A stretch of 64,000 bases of DNA from Proteles cristata cristata (taxonomy: Eukaryota > Chordata > Mammalia > Carnivora > Hyaenidae): contig JAESUZ010005169.1 of NCBI GenBank assembly GCA_017311185.1, positions 3,040,501-3,104,500 of the forward strand. Reading direction: 5' to 3'. This document shows positions 46,641-59,025 of this stretch, piece by piece. Position 1 is the stretch's first letter. Every line of letters begins with the position of its first letter. The notes beneath the pieces are model-generated. The model did no database searches. It saw only the letters and a program-made list of their open reading frames with translations, and had not been told where the DNA came from. A program made the translations under genes and the position numbers.

Positions 46641-46905
46641 TTTTTTTTTTATCCCTAACCTAAGGTATTCAACAAACAATGTAATACATTTTTGCTAAGT
46701 TTTCTGTGATTTAGATTTTCTTTTTCCAGAGCTCACAATAAACAGTAACTGGATTTCTTAAAGTCATTTTATCTTGTCCTTTTTATTTTTAATTTACAGT
46801 TTTTAATCTCTTTACATTTTTGCATCTGATTTGGTGAAGAGTCATTACATCGTGTTTTAGACCATAGAAAGTCAGTCTTTTATTGTCTCCTAAAATATAT
46901 TTCAA
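46641..46905. other. Unassigned spacer between two young SINEs
   Basis: AT-rich, no feature seen. Confidence 0.4.
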
Positions 46906-46921
46906 CTTAGCTGTAGTTTTA

Positions 46922-47156
46922 TTTTTTTTATTTTTTATTTTTTTTAAATATATTTTTTTATTATTTATTTCTAGGAGAGAGAGAGACAGCGTGAGCAGGG
47001 GAGGGTCAGAGAGAGAGGGAGTCACAGACTGAAACAGGCCCAGGCTCTGAGCTGGCAGTCAGCACAGAGCCCGTCGCGGGGCTCGAACCCACGAACTGCG
47101 AGATCATGACCTAAGCGAAAGTCGGACGCTTAACCCACTAAGCCACCCAGGCGCCC
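46922..47156 (-). mobile_element. Young SINEC copy
   Basis: Minus-strand copy with a long T/A antisense tail (46922-46972) and head 'ccacccaggcgccc'. A perfect 16-bp duplication, CTTAGCTGTAGTTTTA, is at 46906-46921 and 47157-47172. Box B is intact in antisense. Confidence 0.96.
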
Positions 47157-47198
47157 CTTAGCTGTAGTTTTAAAAGATGTTTCAAATAACTATTACAT

Positions 47199-47265
47199 TT
47201 TCTTTTTTCCTCCTTTCTTCCCTCCCTCCTCCCTCCTTTTCTTCTTCTCTTTCTTTCTTTTTCCT

Positions 47266-47320
<55 letters not shown>

Positions 47321-47586
47321 CTTTCTTTCTTTCTTTCTTTTTTTTCTTCTTCCCTCCCTCCCTCCCTCCCTCCCTCCCTCCCTCCTCCTTCCTCCCTCCC
47401 TTCCTTCCTTCCTTCCTTCCTTTCCTAGAGAATGTTAGTACCTGTGTGGGAGAAGGGCAGAAGAGAGGGAGAAGAGAGAATCTTAAGTATGTTCCATGCG
47501 AGAGCTTGATCCCATGACTCTGGGATCATGACCTGAGCCAAAATCAAGAGTTGGATGCTTAACTGACTGAGCCACCCAAGTGCCCC
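47199..47586 (-). mobile_element. SINEC copy with a hugely expanded pyrimidine tract
   Basis: The right part (about 47430-47586) is a normal minus-strand SINE with 'gggatcatgacctgagccaa' and head 'ccacccaagtgcccc'. The left part, where the A-rich tail and (GA)n should be, is about 225 bases of plus-strand CTTT, CCCT and CCTT repeats. The 9-bp duplication CTATTACAT at 47190-47198 and 47587-47595 encloses both, so the tract grew inside the SINE. Confidence 0.85.
47200..47425. repeat. (CTTT)n(CCCT)n(CCTT)n pyrimidine tract
   Basis: Almost pure C/T for over 220 bases: CTTT units to about 47340, CCCT units 47352-47383, then CCTT units to 47422. Only the purine strand would be G/A. The 83-codon S/F/L/P frame across it is not a gene. 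Confidence 0.97.
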
Positions 47587-47595
47587 CTATTACAT

Positions 47596-47814
47596 GTTCT
47601 TATGCTTAGTAAGTTGCTAATATATTTTTGTTTCCTGAACTAGCATTAGATCTGTAAGAATTAATTTATCTGCTTATTCAATATAATCTCTCCTCCAGTT
47701 TGCTGGTTTTCTAGCAATAATCAGTAATCTTAAGTTATTACAAGTAAGTATTCAGACCCTTCCAAGTTGAGAGAAGTGGGAAATCACTTCGATTTCTTTT
47801 CAATTAATCAACTT
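47596..47814. other. Unassigned sequence
   Basis: Short spacer before the antisense L1. Nothing recognised. Confidence 0.4.
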
Positions 47815-49140
47815 TATTTTTAGAACAGTTTTTGGGTATTTGAAAAATTGACTAGGAAGCACAGAGAGTTTCAAAATATGCCTTCTCTCCCCTGCTCACA
47901 GTTTTCCCTACTGCTAACATCTTGCGTTAGTGTTGCACTTTTGTACAATTGACAAACCAATATTCACAATATCATTATTATTAAGCTTATTTATTTTTAT
48001 TTGACAGAGTGAGAGAGAGGGTAGGGGCAAAGAGAGTGGGAGAGAGTGAGTATCCCAGGCAGGCTCCACATTGTCAATACAGCACACGGCTGGATCTCAT
48101 GAACCGCGAGATCATGATTTGAGTGGAAATCAAGAATCAGATGCTCAACTGACTGAGGGCATTTAGGTGGCCCTTGATATGATATTGCTAACTAAAATCC
48201 GTCATTTACATTAAGGTCATTCTTTGTGCTGTATAGTTCTACAGGTTTTGGCAAATGCACACTGTCATACATTTACCATTATAATATTATATAAAATAGT
48301 TTTACTAAAAATGCTGCTTCTTCACCTACCCATCCTTTTCCTTTGCTCCCAAATCCCTGGCAACCACTGAACATTTACTCTCTTATATCTTTGTCTTTAC
48401 AGGATGTCATAAAATTGGAATCAGATAGTATGTAGCTTTTTTAAAATTGACTTCTTTCACTAAGTAATATGTGTTGAAGGTACTGCATGCTCATTAATGG
48501 CTTGACAGAGCATGTTTTAAATTAATGAATAATATTACATTGTATGGATATACCAAAGGTTGCTTATCAGTTCACCTTTTGAAGGAGTCTTAATTGCTTT
48601 CAGACTTCTGCAATAATAAATAAAGCTGTAGGTTTTTGTTTGGATATAACTTTTCAACTAATTTGGATAAATACCTAGGATCTTGATTACTAGATAATGT
48701 AGGAACACTATTATTACCTTTGAAAGAAAGTGAAAAACTGTCTTCCAAAATGGTGTACAATTTAGCATTCCCACCAGAGGTAAATAAGCTTCTGTTGCTC
48801 CAATCCATGTCAACATTTGGTGTTTTCAGGTTTTTGGAGTGTAGGCGTTCTAATAGATGTGTCGCGGTATCTCACTGTTGTTTTAATTTATTTAAAACAT
48901 AATTTATTAAAACATATTTAAATATATGAGAATAAGCATTTTTTCATATGCTTCTTTGACATCTAAATATATTCTTTGATTAGATTTTGATTGATATCAT
49001 CTGTCAATTTTTTTAAATTAGGTTGTTTGTTTTGTTATTGTTGATTTTAAGGGTTCTTTGAATATTCTGCATATGTGTATTATGAAAACTGCTTTTATGA
49101 TTTTTTCAAATATTTTCCCCTGTCTGTGCATTCTGTAAGA
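47815..49140 (-). mobile_element. Old L1, 3' UTR and end of ORF2, antisense
   Basis: Antisense L1M landmarks in order: 'ctaacatcttgcgttagtgt', 'atttacattaaggtcattct', 'aatccctggcaaccactgaa', 'taataaataaagctgtaggt', 'ttcccaccagaggtaaataa', 'ccaacatttggtgttttc'-type text near 48810, and 'ggttgtttgttttgttattg' near 49021. It is interrupted by a SINE at 47980-48173. Frames at 48590-49215 are remnants or chance. Confidence 0.85.
47980..48173 (-). mobile_element. Older SINEC copy inside an antisense L1
   Basis: Minus-strand copy: tail TTATTTATTTTTATTTGACA, a short GAGAGA tract, 'gagatcatgatttgagtgga' and a decayed head 'atttaggtggccc'. It lies within the older L1, so it is younger than that L1. 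Confidence 0.9.
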
Positions 49141-50040
49141 TAATCCAAGTTTCAAGCAAACAATTCTGAGCCTCAGGGACATCAAATAAGACTTCCTTAT
49201 CTTATATATGGACACTAATGCATAGTGACTTTACACGTGGGTTTTACTTCCAATGATTTGGAGACCAATAGTCCCAGATTCTTAATTGTTTAAACAAATG
49301 ACTCAAAATTGTTACTCTGTGTGTGTGTGTGTGTGTGCGTGTTTGTGTTACACACCTGCTTAAAGCATATGAGTCTTCCATAGCACATAACTTATATCTG
49401 CCTGAAAGTCAGTGATAAAAAAGAATCTCTACTTTCCTGAATTGAATTTCAAGTTCAAAGCCAAAATTCAACTAATAATGGCCACTACATATCACAAAAA
49501 AATAAATGAGATAAAATGAGATAAGCAGGAGCACAAAAAGTGGTGATCAAAAATGGACTGATTTAATTCTAGCTGTTCTTCCATGGGAGGGAGAATAATG
49601 ATGGAGCAACACAGGCAGCAATCAGAAAATCTTCACTCTTTTGTGATTTGGCATATATTTCATAAATTTGAAAATGCCTCTGGGATATTAATTCTAATTC
49701 TTCAGCATTTCACCTGAATATGTAAATTAGACAAAGTCAGACTTGGCAATTTATATGAGTATTAGGCCACATCTGTCACTGTCCATGGGATATCCAGACA
49801 AAAACAGACAAAAACAATGTTTTAAGGGTATATGAAAGCATGCCTTCTACAGGAGATTCTGAACTCCAGTATCTGCTAGACAATCTAGAAATAACATAGG
49901 GAAACTGAATTCTGTTAACATGTATATTTTGTTAAAAATGGTCACTCAGAAAGTTAACTTGAATTGAAAAATGACAAATAGAAGGGATGATGTAGGTTAT
50001 CTTAGTTATTTTAACTAAAAAATTAAAATTTAACACCATA
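49141..50040. other. Unassigned sequence with a short (GT)n
   Basis: A (GT)n run of about 11 units is at 49317-49337. Otherwise no recognisable feature. Confidence 0.45.
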
Positions 50041-50044
50041 TGGG

Positions 50045-50410
50045 CTATGGATTGAATTTTGTCCCTCTAAACTTCATGTATTGAAACCTAACCCCCAATG
50101 TGATGGTTTTTGTGGATGGGACTTTGAGATTTAGATGAGGTCCTGAAAGTGGGGACCTTAGCATAGGATTAGTGTCCTTATAAGAAGAGGCACCACAGAG
50201 CTCCCTCTCTCTAACCACCCCACTAAGCCCACAATATGAAGACACAGAGAAAAGGTGGTCAACTACAAAGCAAGAAGAGATCTCTTACCAGAAGCCAACC
50301 ATTCTGGCACGTTGGTCTTATACTTCTAGCCTCCAGAAATGTGAGAAAATAAATACCTGGTTTTCAGTGCCACCTAGTATAGTATTGTTATGACAGCCCA
50401 AGTGGACTAA
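50045..50410 (+). mobile_element. MLT1-type (MaLR) LTR
   Basis: Sense MLT1 order: 'gattgaattttgtccctcta', 'gaaacctaacccccaatgtg', 'gatttagatgaggtcctgaa', 'ggattagtgtccttataaga', 'ctagcctccagaaatgtgag' and AAATAAATACCTG. Ends in CAGCCCAAGTGGACTAAGGCA. Looks like a solo LTR. A small minus-strand frame across it is not a gene. Confidence 0.88.
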
Positions 50411-51245
50411 GGCAATATGCTATGCATAATTATAATAACTAAGAAGGTTGGTGTATGTGTGTGTGTGTGTGCGCACGTGCAAATATAGAGATAGGAATAG
50501 CAGGCTGTAAGAAAAAAGAGTAAGAGACAAATTTTGCAAGAATATCTTTTCTTTCTAGTATTCTCTGAGAGGCAAGAATATCATTGAAATATATCAGTGA
50601 AGACTGATATCTCTATATGTTGTAAAATGGAATAAATATGAAATATGAGTCAGAATTCTTCACAATAACAAATCTTTTGTTTTTCTTGTTCTGTGCACGT
50701 GGTAGGTGCTCGCCCAGTGGAATCATTGCATTATGTTAAGAAGTTTCAAATGAAAAGTCTTGCTTGTGCACCAAAGAGTCCTTTGCTATACCATCTATTA
50801 TGCTATAATATTTGCAAAATGCAAAAAAAAAAAAAAAAGATTAAAGGCTATTTTTTAGATTATTTTAATTTTTCCTTATCTTGGCATCCTAATTGATATC
50901 CTTCTCTTGTTTTAGACAGTATATCTGATTTGAAGCCAATAAACAAGAGTGACTTTTTCACAAAGCATATCACATCATGCTATAATGAGGTCTTTTAAAA
51001 TACCATTTTCCAAAAGCTTTTGTAGGGCTGTGGAATAAAAGTGAAGCACTGCTAACATATACCACATAGATATTTTGGAACTTGGCCATTTACCATTTTT
51101 ATAGTCAGGTTAGATGATCACAAGACACCAAAACAAAACAAAATATTTCATTGTTAATTACTGAGTAAATATTGTGGGCCTATGTTTAGCATGCAGTCAA
51201 GTGAAATTGCTACAATAAGGTGGGATAAATTGTTAAGAGATGTAT
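50411..51245. other. Unassigned sequence with short (GT)n and poly(A)
   Basis: A (TG)n run is at 50453-50471 and an A-run at 50822-50838. No recognisable retrocopy precedes the A-run. The 67-codon frame at 50693-50896 has no known features. Confidence 0.4.
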
Positions 51246-51249
51246 CATT

Positions 51250-51375
51250 GAAGGCAAATAGACTTCAATTTGAACTCTGTCACTGACATCAAATGGCCAC
51301 GTGAGTTTTAGAAGTTTAATGAGAAATTATATATAAAGGCACTTAGCACAATAGCTGGCAATTAGTCACTGATTG
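51250..51375 (+). mobile_element. MIR fragment
   Basis: Sense MIR-like order: 'gacttcaatttgaactctgt', 'cactgacatc', then 'ggcacttagcacaatagctg' and 'gcaattagtcact'. Confidence 0.5.
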
Positions 51376-51483
51376 TCTAAAGCTAGATGCCTTAGAAGTC
51401 TTTGAATTAGTGATTGGAAAGGCACTTGTTTTTGTGTGTCAAAATGTACTTTTAATACGTAAAGTTACAGTTATAGTATTTCC

Positions 51484-51560
51484 TATTTATTCATTCAAAA
51501 AATATTCATTATGTACCTACTATTCTAGATGCTGCTATAGACAGCGTTGCATTTATACAC
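51484..51560. mobile_element. Possible L2 fragment
   Basis: 'ttattcattcaaaaaatatt' followed by 'gtacctactattctagatgc' and 'tgctatagac' resembles a common L2 block. Short, orientation uncertain. Confidence 0.4.
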
Positions 51561-53468
51561 ACATAAATCAGCTAAACCTCAGAATAATCTTGTGATGCCT
51601 CACTAAATTACTAAAGTTTCTACCTAATATATATGAATGGTTTATTTTCCATAAAATAATAATAAATACATAGCCAGAGAACATTTTTATGTATTCACAA
51701 ATTTCAAGACTTTCCAGGAGAGTTACAATTTTGGATATTATGTATAATCAGACCATGTTTATGTAAGTTGTAGTATTGATTTGTATCTCATGATAACCAC
51801 AATACAAACTTGAAATGATACCTTTGTTTGAAAATAAAAAACCACAAAATACAAAAACTGAGATACATAGAAATAAAAAGTACAGTGATTCCAACATCTA
51901 TAGTCTATTATAATAATACAAATGAAATGTTTCCCCTTGATTAAAGTGAAATGGGCATTTCCCTTCACATTTAGTATCAAATAAATTTATTAATCTATTA
52001 TAAGTTATAAAAGTGTGTATGTGCCTATTTGTATACATGTAAGTGCGCACACACACACACACATATATAAATCATTATACACATTCACACATACATTCAC
52101 ACACTTTGAAGATGAGCAAATTGAGCCTTAAGGCTGTTATGGTAATGGTCAATTGGTATGTCCCATTGTTAAATAATTGCTTCTTATCTTCAGTCCTACT
52201 CTTTCATGCACTGTTTTTCAATGAGGTCAGAACACTGCAAACTACATTTGAACCTCATCAGCTGCTTTTCTCAGGCTCTCCCAACAGGGAGCCCCAAACG
52301 GAGACTGGAAGGCTGTAAGTGGAGAGAGGGACTTGTCCTATCCTGTGTGTTTCCTATTCCTTTAGTAACACCTTAGCTTTTTGTTTTTGTTTTTGTTTTT
52401 GCCCAGCAGTGGCAGTTTATATTCATCATGTTAGCTGCACTGTATTTTCTAAAAGGGTGGTGCAGTTTCATGGACCATGAGGTTTGGGAGAGGGAATGGG
52501 AGAAGTGTTGTTGGAGAAGGAAAAGTATTGAATACTAAGTCAGAGTGGAGAAAATGTATCTTCAAGTCCCCCTTACTCCTCTCCTCCTTCTATAAGGAGG
52601 TCTTTGCAGAAGTACCTGAAGAAGGCCCCAGATAAAGGGCCTCCAAGTGGAGTCACCTAGGCTAGGAATTCAGATATATGCAGGCCATGGCTCACTGGAG
52701 ACAATTTGAGTTCTTGACTACAAATCTTCTCATAGACTGCAGTGGACTGGCTGTGCAGCAAATCTGACAGAATGGCAGATTTCTCCCCTGAAGTCTGACA
52801 GGTAAAGCCTTTGTGATTCCCTGTAGTTAGGCCTGAAAGATCATCAGGATGTGGGCCAGGAGTGGGACTACTCATTTCTTTCACATCCTTTCTCAGTCAG
52901 TCCATAGGACCCACCCCTCCCCCGCAATGTTCAGTCAATGTAAAGTTTTCTTCACCATAGATTAATTTTACCTTTTGTAAAATTGAAATAACCATGATGA
53001 TAAAGTCAATATTGTGGATAGCATATAATTACAGGAAGGGAGAGTAGGAAAAATGGGCCAAGTTTATGAGAAGGCAAAAAGGAATGGAGTCCAGAGCTCA
53101 GGTAGAAGTTCTCCTCACACATAAATAGAATAGTGCTTATATTAACAGCAAGTCAGATGGAGGAGATTGGTGGGGTTGAAGATAATCTCTATAAAAGGAA
53201 ACAGATACCAGATGAGACTATCATCTGTAATATTTCTTTGATGTTTAACATATTTTATTAATTATATCCTGATTGCAATCCATCCTGTTACATTCTATTT
53301 AAATAATAAATGGCATCTGACCTTAAAGGTCAAAGATTAATTTAGAAATATTTATCAGAGCCAGATGGTAGAGAAAAAAAAAACACACATTAAATCCTCA
53401 ATGTATCAAAATCATGTAAAAGCTATGAAGAAAGAAAAATATCTCAGGAAAAAACTTATCACATGAAA
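51561..53468. other. Unassigned sequence, 1.9 kb
   Basis: A short (AC)n lies at 52048-52064 and a (TTTTTG)n run at 52379-52402. The part 52600-52920 is G+C-richer but has no recognised element. Small frames have no family features. Confidence 0.4.
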
Positions 53469-53484
53469 AAAACAGTAAACATTT

Positions 53485-53683
53485 TTATTTTTAAATTTAT
53501 TTATTTTCAGAGAGTGAGCATAAATGGGGGAGGGGTAGAGAGAGAGGGAGAGAGAGAATCCCTAGCAGTCTCCACACTGTCAGCACAGAGCACAACTCAG
53601 GGCTTGAACTCACAAACCTTGAGATCATGACCTGAACCAAAATCAAGAGTTGGACCTTGACCAACTGAGGCACCAGGTGCCCC
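53485..53683 (-). mobile_element. SINEC copy
   Basis: Minus-strand copy with GA tracts, 'gagatcatgacctgaaccaa' and head 'caccaggtgcccc'. A perfect 16-bp duplication, AAAACAGTAAACATTT, lies at 53469-53484 and 53684-53699. Confidence 0.95.
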
Positions 53684-53699
53684 AAAACAGTAAACATTT

Positions 53700-53940
53700 A
53701 AAATAATGAGCTAACACATGCAGTTTAAATATCTGAGTAGATAGTAATGGTAGAGATATTGTAAATGTCAATAGCCCATATAGGTGACAATTTCATGCTT
53801 GGATGCTATCTATGGATATATAAATTAATACAAAAATTGCATAGAACATTTTGGTGTACATATATACTAATATAACATATATATGCATCGGTGTATATAT
53901 ATATAGTGTGTGAGTATGGATGCATGTTTATATTCCTTTT
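53700..53940. other. Unassigned sequence with TATATA runs
   Basis: TA-rich simple runs at 53858-53909. Nothing else recognised. Confidence 0.5.
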
Positions 53941-54111
53941 ATTTACTAATGTTTACTTATTTATTTTTGACAGAGTGTGAGTAAGGGAGGGGCAGAGAAA
54001 AAAGGAGACAGAATCCAAAGGAAGTGTCACGTGGGGCTCAAACCCAGGAATCCTATGGTGATGACCTAATCCCAAGTCAGATGTTTAGCTGACTGAGCCA
54101 CCCAGGCATCC
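53941..54111 (-). mobile_element. Older SINEC copy, shortened
   Basis: Antisense tail 'atgtttacttatttattttt', 'gtgatgacctaatcccaagt' and head 'ccacccaggcatcc'. Part of the body is deleted. Flanks TATATTCCTTTTATTTA and TATATTACTTTTAATA are probably its decayed duplication. Confidence 0.9.
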
Positions 54112-54117
54112 TTATAT

Positions 54118-54945
54118 TACTTTTAATACAGCAATTTCATGTTTAGGAATTAATCATACAGGAATAAGAAAGGTTGTGCTCATGTCTTTTCCCACAAGAA
54201 TTTGGATCCACATAAACATATTAATTAGTGATATAACTGAAAAACTCTTATCAGCACAATAATAAAATACAGTTATTAGCATAGTAATGCAGATAAATAC
54301 ATAAAGATGTTTGCAGTATACTGTGGATCAGGAAAAAATCTTCTAAAATTATGTGTAATATGAACCCCTTTGTGTAAATATAAATGTAGGAAAAATATCA
54401 GAATCTTATAACTAAATTGTTTACAATGGCCATTTCTTAATTGGGATTATATGTGAGTTTTAGATGTTTTTTTTCTTTTTTCCTTATCTGGATTGTCTAA
54501 ATTTTCCACAGTAAATGTGCATTACTTTCATAATAAGAAAAATAATTTGCATTTATAATAGATTATATTTTGTTTCTACCCATGTTTTAGTTGCCATTTA
54601 ATGTTGTAACTATCAAACAAAACCCTTTGAGACTTCACTGTAATACAGCAGAATAATTTTGCAACTGATCTTCACAGTATTAAAGTCTCCCTGGATTTTC
54701 CATTTTTTATTGCTTTAATAGTTTAATGTCAACTATTTTTCATAAGAAAAAATCTATCTTGGGTATTTCAATCATTATGTGAAAAAGAAAAGCATATTCT
54801 GTTGTGAAAGATTGAAAATATATACTTGGCTCTATACGAGATCATAAACTTGTTATCTTTTAGTTTTCTTTTTTTGTGTGGAAAATGCAATAGGAAGACA
54901 AAAGTAATAAATTACATTACAACTAGTATAACATAAAATATATAT
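54118..54945. other. Unassigned AT-rich sequence
   Basis: Nothing recognised. Confidence 0.4.
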
Positions 54946-54949
54946 TTTA

Positions 54950-55190
54950 AGGCAGAATAACATAGTACGAGCTACCAAATGAGAATAACTTGGATTTAAA
55001 TCCAAATCTTTCCATTTGACAATTATGTAATCTTAAAATGATTACTTGACATATCAATATCCCAGAGCAGCTTTTATTAAATACAAATCATCCTGCCTTC
55101 TTCATCGGGTGAGGATGAGGCTTAAATGAGTAATGCACAAAGATGGAAACTTTATAAGAATGCAATTATTATTAGCTATTATTAGATATT
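54950..55190 (+). mobile_element. MIR, fairly complete
   Basis: Sense MIR order is readable throughout: 'aacttggatttaaatccaaa', 'aattatgtaatcttaaaatg', 'gaggatgaggcttaaatgag', 'taatgcacaaagatggaaac', ending 'attattattagctattatta'. Best preserved MIR in the window. Confidence 0.7.
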
Positions 55191-55351
55191 TTTTCTGTTC
55201 AATCAGAATATACATGATTTCAGATGGTAATAAATTTTATGAAAAAATAAACAAGGCAACATAATAGATAGCAATATGACTATGTGGGATGGAGTTAAGA
55301 TTGTGGCATCACAAAAGAACTATATAAGTTGGCATTTGAAAAGTGTGTTAA

Positions 55352-55560
55352 CAGGTCACCTGAGTGGCTCAGTCAGTTAAGTATATGACCAGCTCCGGTC
55401 ATGATCTTGTGGCTTGTGAGTTCAAACCCCACACTAGGCTCTGCACTGACAGCATGGAGTCTGCTTGAGATTCTCTCCCTCTCTCTTTCTCTCTTTCTTT
55501 CTTTGCTCCTACCTCACTTGTGGACACTCTCTCCCTCAAAAATAAAAAAATAAACAAAAA
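55352..55560 (+). mobile_element. Older SINEC copy
   Basis: Plus strand: head AGGTCACCTGAGTGGCTCAG, 'ccggtcatgatcttgtggct', a CT-rich tract and a long A-rich tail (55537-55565). Complete but diverged. Confidence 0.92.
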
Positions 55561-55569
55561 AAAGAAAGT

Positions 55570-56067
55570 ATTGGTTTTCTATTACTGTATAAAAAATAAC
55601 CACAAACTTAGAGGCTTAAAGCAACACCTATTTATTGTTCCAGGGTTTTTATGGGTTAGGCATCCAGGCATGTTCAATGTCTCACCAGGCTCAAATCAAG
55701 GCATCAGCCTGACATGTTCTCATCTAAAGCACACAGTCCTTTTTCAAGCTTATTTAGTTTGTTAGCAGAATTCAGTTCTGTTGTGGTAGGACTGTGGTCT
55801 CCATTTTCTTCCAAGCTACCTATTGGGCTCTCTCAGCTCTTGAAGGACACTCTCAAATTCTATCAACATGATCCTTTTACAACATGGAAGCTTATTTCTT
55901 CAAAGCAAGGAGAATCTCTCTCCAATCTGCTAAAATGGAATCTTGTCATAGGAATGATTCCATTATATTCATAGGTCCTGCCCACACTAAAGGAGTGAGG
56001 ATTATAAAGGGGTTGTCCACCAGGGGGCAGGAATCTTGGACCCATCTTAGAATTCTGCCTACTGCAA
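55570..56067 (-). mobile_element. MLT1-type (MaLR) LTR
   Basis: Antisense order: 'ttttctattactgtataaaa', 'cacaaacttagaggcttaaa', 'atcaaggcatcagcctgaca', 'cacactaaaggagtgaggat', 'ccatcttagaattctgccta'. Nearly full length with an ancient divergence level. Three overlapping frames on both strands inside it are not genes. Confidence 0.82.
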
Positions 56068-57832
56068 GGAGACTAAGATAATGAGTAGGAAGTAGTCTTG
56101 AAAGTTCATAGGGTAGATCACTTTAGAGCAGAAATAAACACACTGATACAGAACTGGTATCATTTTGTGCACATGCAATGATCTAAATTCATTCTTGCTG
56201 ACTGATGCTTCATATTTTGAATCTGAAAGACAGAGGGTTCTTGCCTCAGTGGTAAACACTTCCTCAAGTGTGGTATTACTCTTGCAGTCTGTGGCAATTA
56301 TTTTAGTGATTTTAGGACACAATGATTCTTTGAATTTTCCAGTTAAAATACTGACCACCATATTAGCTATTTGTTATATATTTCTTAGAAATTAAAAAAA
56401 AACAAAGATAGAGACAGAAATAATCTAAGAAGATATGATCATAATACTAACAGAACTCAGGAACTATTGAATAACCAAATCTTAACTGAAATGGGAAAAC
56501 ATTGATAAAAAATATGGGAAATAAAATAAATCATAATAATAGCTAGAAATGAGGCAAATGACCATTTCTTTGTCATAAGCACTGAGGATTATCTAGGAAA
56601 TAGAGCGTATCCTAGGCAAGATCAAAGAATACATACTAGCCTGGAAAGTCAGTGTTATAGTAATTTCAGCATTTAGAGGTCAGAAATGAGGATGAAGATC
56701 AATTTTAGAAGAGAGAGGAGGAAGTTGGCTTGGAACCATGTTAGATCACCAGAATTTAAATATACTCATTTCAAGGACAAGGGTAATCACACTTCCATAT
56801 TGTGATAGGCATAATTAATAACAAAAACTAACATAGGACTAGTGTTTTATCTGTTTTAAACTCTAAAATTATTTAGTGTAATTGTAGTGTCACATGAGGA
56901 TTGAAGTATGCTGCAGACACTGCAAATAACTGGGTGAAGCAAAATAAAAATGTTGGTCTCATTTTACATCACACTGGAAATGATATCACATAGAGGCAAA
57001 AATCTCTCTATGGTGAGGGTCCATAACCAAACACATTCAACTGTGGTTAAGTGAAAAGAAAGTACAAGCAGAGTTGGCCTTCCATTTAAGATACATGAAG
57101 GTAGTCTAATAACTTTAAGAACAACCCTGAAAAAAAATTGTGAGATCACAGATTATTTTATTTATTATTAAAACAAAAACATTTTTCCCAGACCTGATTA
57201 ATGCTAAACCTTAAGACTTGTGCTTCTGTTTATTGTGTATTGGATGGTGGTAGAGTTCCTTTCACAAAATTAAATTGGGGGTTAGGATAATGGGCACAAC
57301 TCTTAGAAGAATTTTTCATTTTTCAGAAGTTTTTCATGCAAGACTGCTGCACTGAACTGTTACTTCTAATTCTAAGGTGATTTTATATTATACTAAGCTA
57401 GTATAAAAATGAAAGCTAATGTTTCTAGCATAAACTGAAATGAAGATCCTCCTATAGTTACTCCTGCTTGGAATACTTTATGAGGCAATACTCTCATTAA
57501 AAAAAAAAATACACAATATTAAATTTCTTTCTCCTTCCACTCTCTTCACTTTTCTTCTCTGGATGCTGCTGTATCTGCAGTTCATAAAGGCTAAGAGTAG
57601 GGGGTGAATGGGATAAACAGGTTTTACTTCAAAAAGAAACACTCAGTACAGCATAGGATAACTCTCCCATTGTTTGGATATGGCTTCCAAGTTGGGTATG
57701 TGTACTCTCTCTCTTCTATAGGATCCATTTCATGAATTGAAACCTAGATTGGCCAAGAGATGAAACCAAGTATCATTTAATATAGCTCCATTATCTTCAC
57801 TAATAGTTTATAAGCACACCCACCCCATCTGC
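56068..57832. other. Unassigned sequence, 1.8 kb
   Basis: No recognised element. Two opposed frames of 76 and 100 codons at 56059-56395 overlap each other and lack family features. Confidence 0.35.
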
Positions 57833-57844
57833 CTACACACACAC

Positions 57845-57997
57845 TTTTTTCATGTTTATTTATTTTGAGAGAGAGAGAAGAGAAAGTCCCAAGCAGGCTC
57901 TGCACTGTCAAAGCAGAGCCCGACATGGGGCTCAGTCTCACAAACTGTGAGATCATGACCTTGGCTGAAATCAAGAGTTGGACACTTAGGCCCTCTA
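57845..57997 (-). mobile_element. SINEC copy, shortened
   Basis: Minus strand: tail 'tcatgtttatttattttgag', a short GA tract, 'gagatcatgaccttggctga' and a truncated head. A 12-bp near-identical ACACAC-rich duplication lies at 57833-57844 and 57999-58010. Confidence 0.9.
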
Positions 57998-58010
57998 CTA
58001 CACACACACA

Positions 58011-58655
58011 TTTTATTTGTCGACTCTCACTTTGAATTTCTTGTGCAGGTTATGTTTCATTATGTTGGGTTTATTTGGAGGAAATTTTTACCATAGCCAC
58101 ATATGGAGTTTTGGTCATTATACAAATAAAATTGGAATCCTTTTGGGAGGTTATGATGTAATTTACTGACTACACTAATTTATTCAAATGATAAGAAGGC
58201 AAAAGGCATTGCTTACTATAAACAACCACACCTTGGGCCAATTACTTGTCTCAGGAGGGCTGGAACTTTTGATTCACTGGTGATAGACCAGCATTTCTTT
58301 TGGGAGCAGGTAATTTACAAGTTCTCAAGACCTACCACAGGTGGGATTGAAGAAAGAAAATGAACTGCATCTTTCATGTGTTTTAAAAATGCTGTGTATG
58401 CCTAAATTCTAGTTATGAAGGTTATCCAGTCTGTCAACTTTGTGACTTTAATGTATTCAATATTCCAAGAAAATGTTTGTTGGGGTCTCGCACCTGGAAA
58501 TACTGATTTCTTGGATTTATGTTTTTATACCATGTTCCAGAAATCTTAATTACAACAATTTAAAGCAAATAGTTGTACTGAATAATATATTCACTACTCT
58601 TTAAATTTGCAAAGAAAATATTTCTGAGTAATAAATATTGCTGTCCAATTCTATT
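58011..58655. other. Unassigned sequence
   Basis: Nothing recognised. Confidence 0.4.
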
Positions 58656-58669
58656 GACAGTGTAATTTT

Positions 58670-58878
58670 TTTTAAAATATTTTTATTTATTTCTAGGAGA
58701 GAGAGAGAGACAGCATGAACAGGGGAGGGTCAGAGAGAGAGGGAGACACAGACTATGAAACAGGCTCCAGGCTCCGAGCTGGCAGTCAGTACAGAGCCCG
58801 ACGCAGGGCTCGAACCCACAAACCGCGAGATCATGACCTAAGCGAAAGTCGGACGCTTAACGACTAAGCCACCCAGGC
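58670..58878 (-). mobile_element. Young SINEC copy lacking the last head bases
   Basis: Minus-strand copy with tail, GA tract and head ending 'ccacccaggc', so the terminal GCCCC block is missing. Duplication GACAGTGTAATTTT (58656-58669) and GACAGTGTGATTTT (58879-58892) has one mismatch. The missing bases reflect slight 5' truncation at insertion. Confidence 0.95.
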
Positions 58879-59025
58879 GACAGTGTGATTTTAATTATGA
58901 ATTTGAGATGGCTTATGAAAATCTTTTGCAGTTTGCAAGCACCTTCATAGCCTATGGGTAACTTACTTTCACAAAGCTCTCTAAATAAACTGCTAAGTTC
59001 ATGGCACAGCATGTGCCTTTAAATT

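Noticed and set aside
47177..47428. 83-codon frame rich in S, F, L and P
   Set aside because: It is the translation of the pyrimidine repeat, not a protein.
50690..50840. Possible retrocopy ending in poly(A) at 50822
   Set aside because: The preceding sequence resembles no known RNA and no duplication could be matched.
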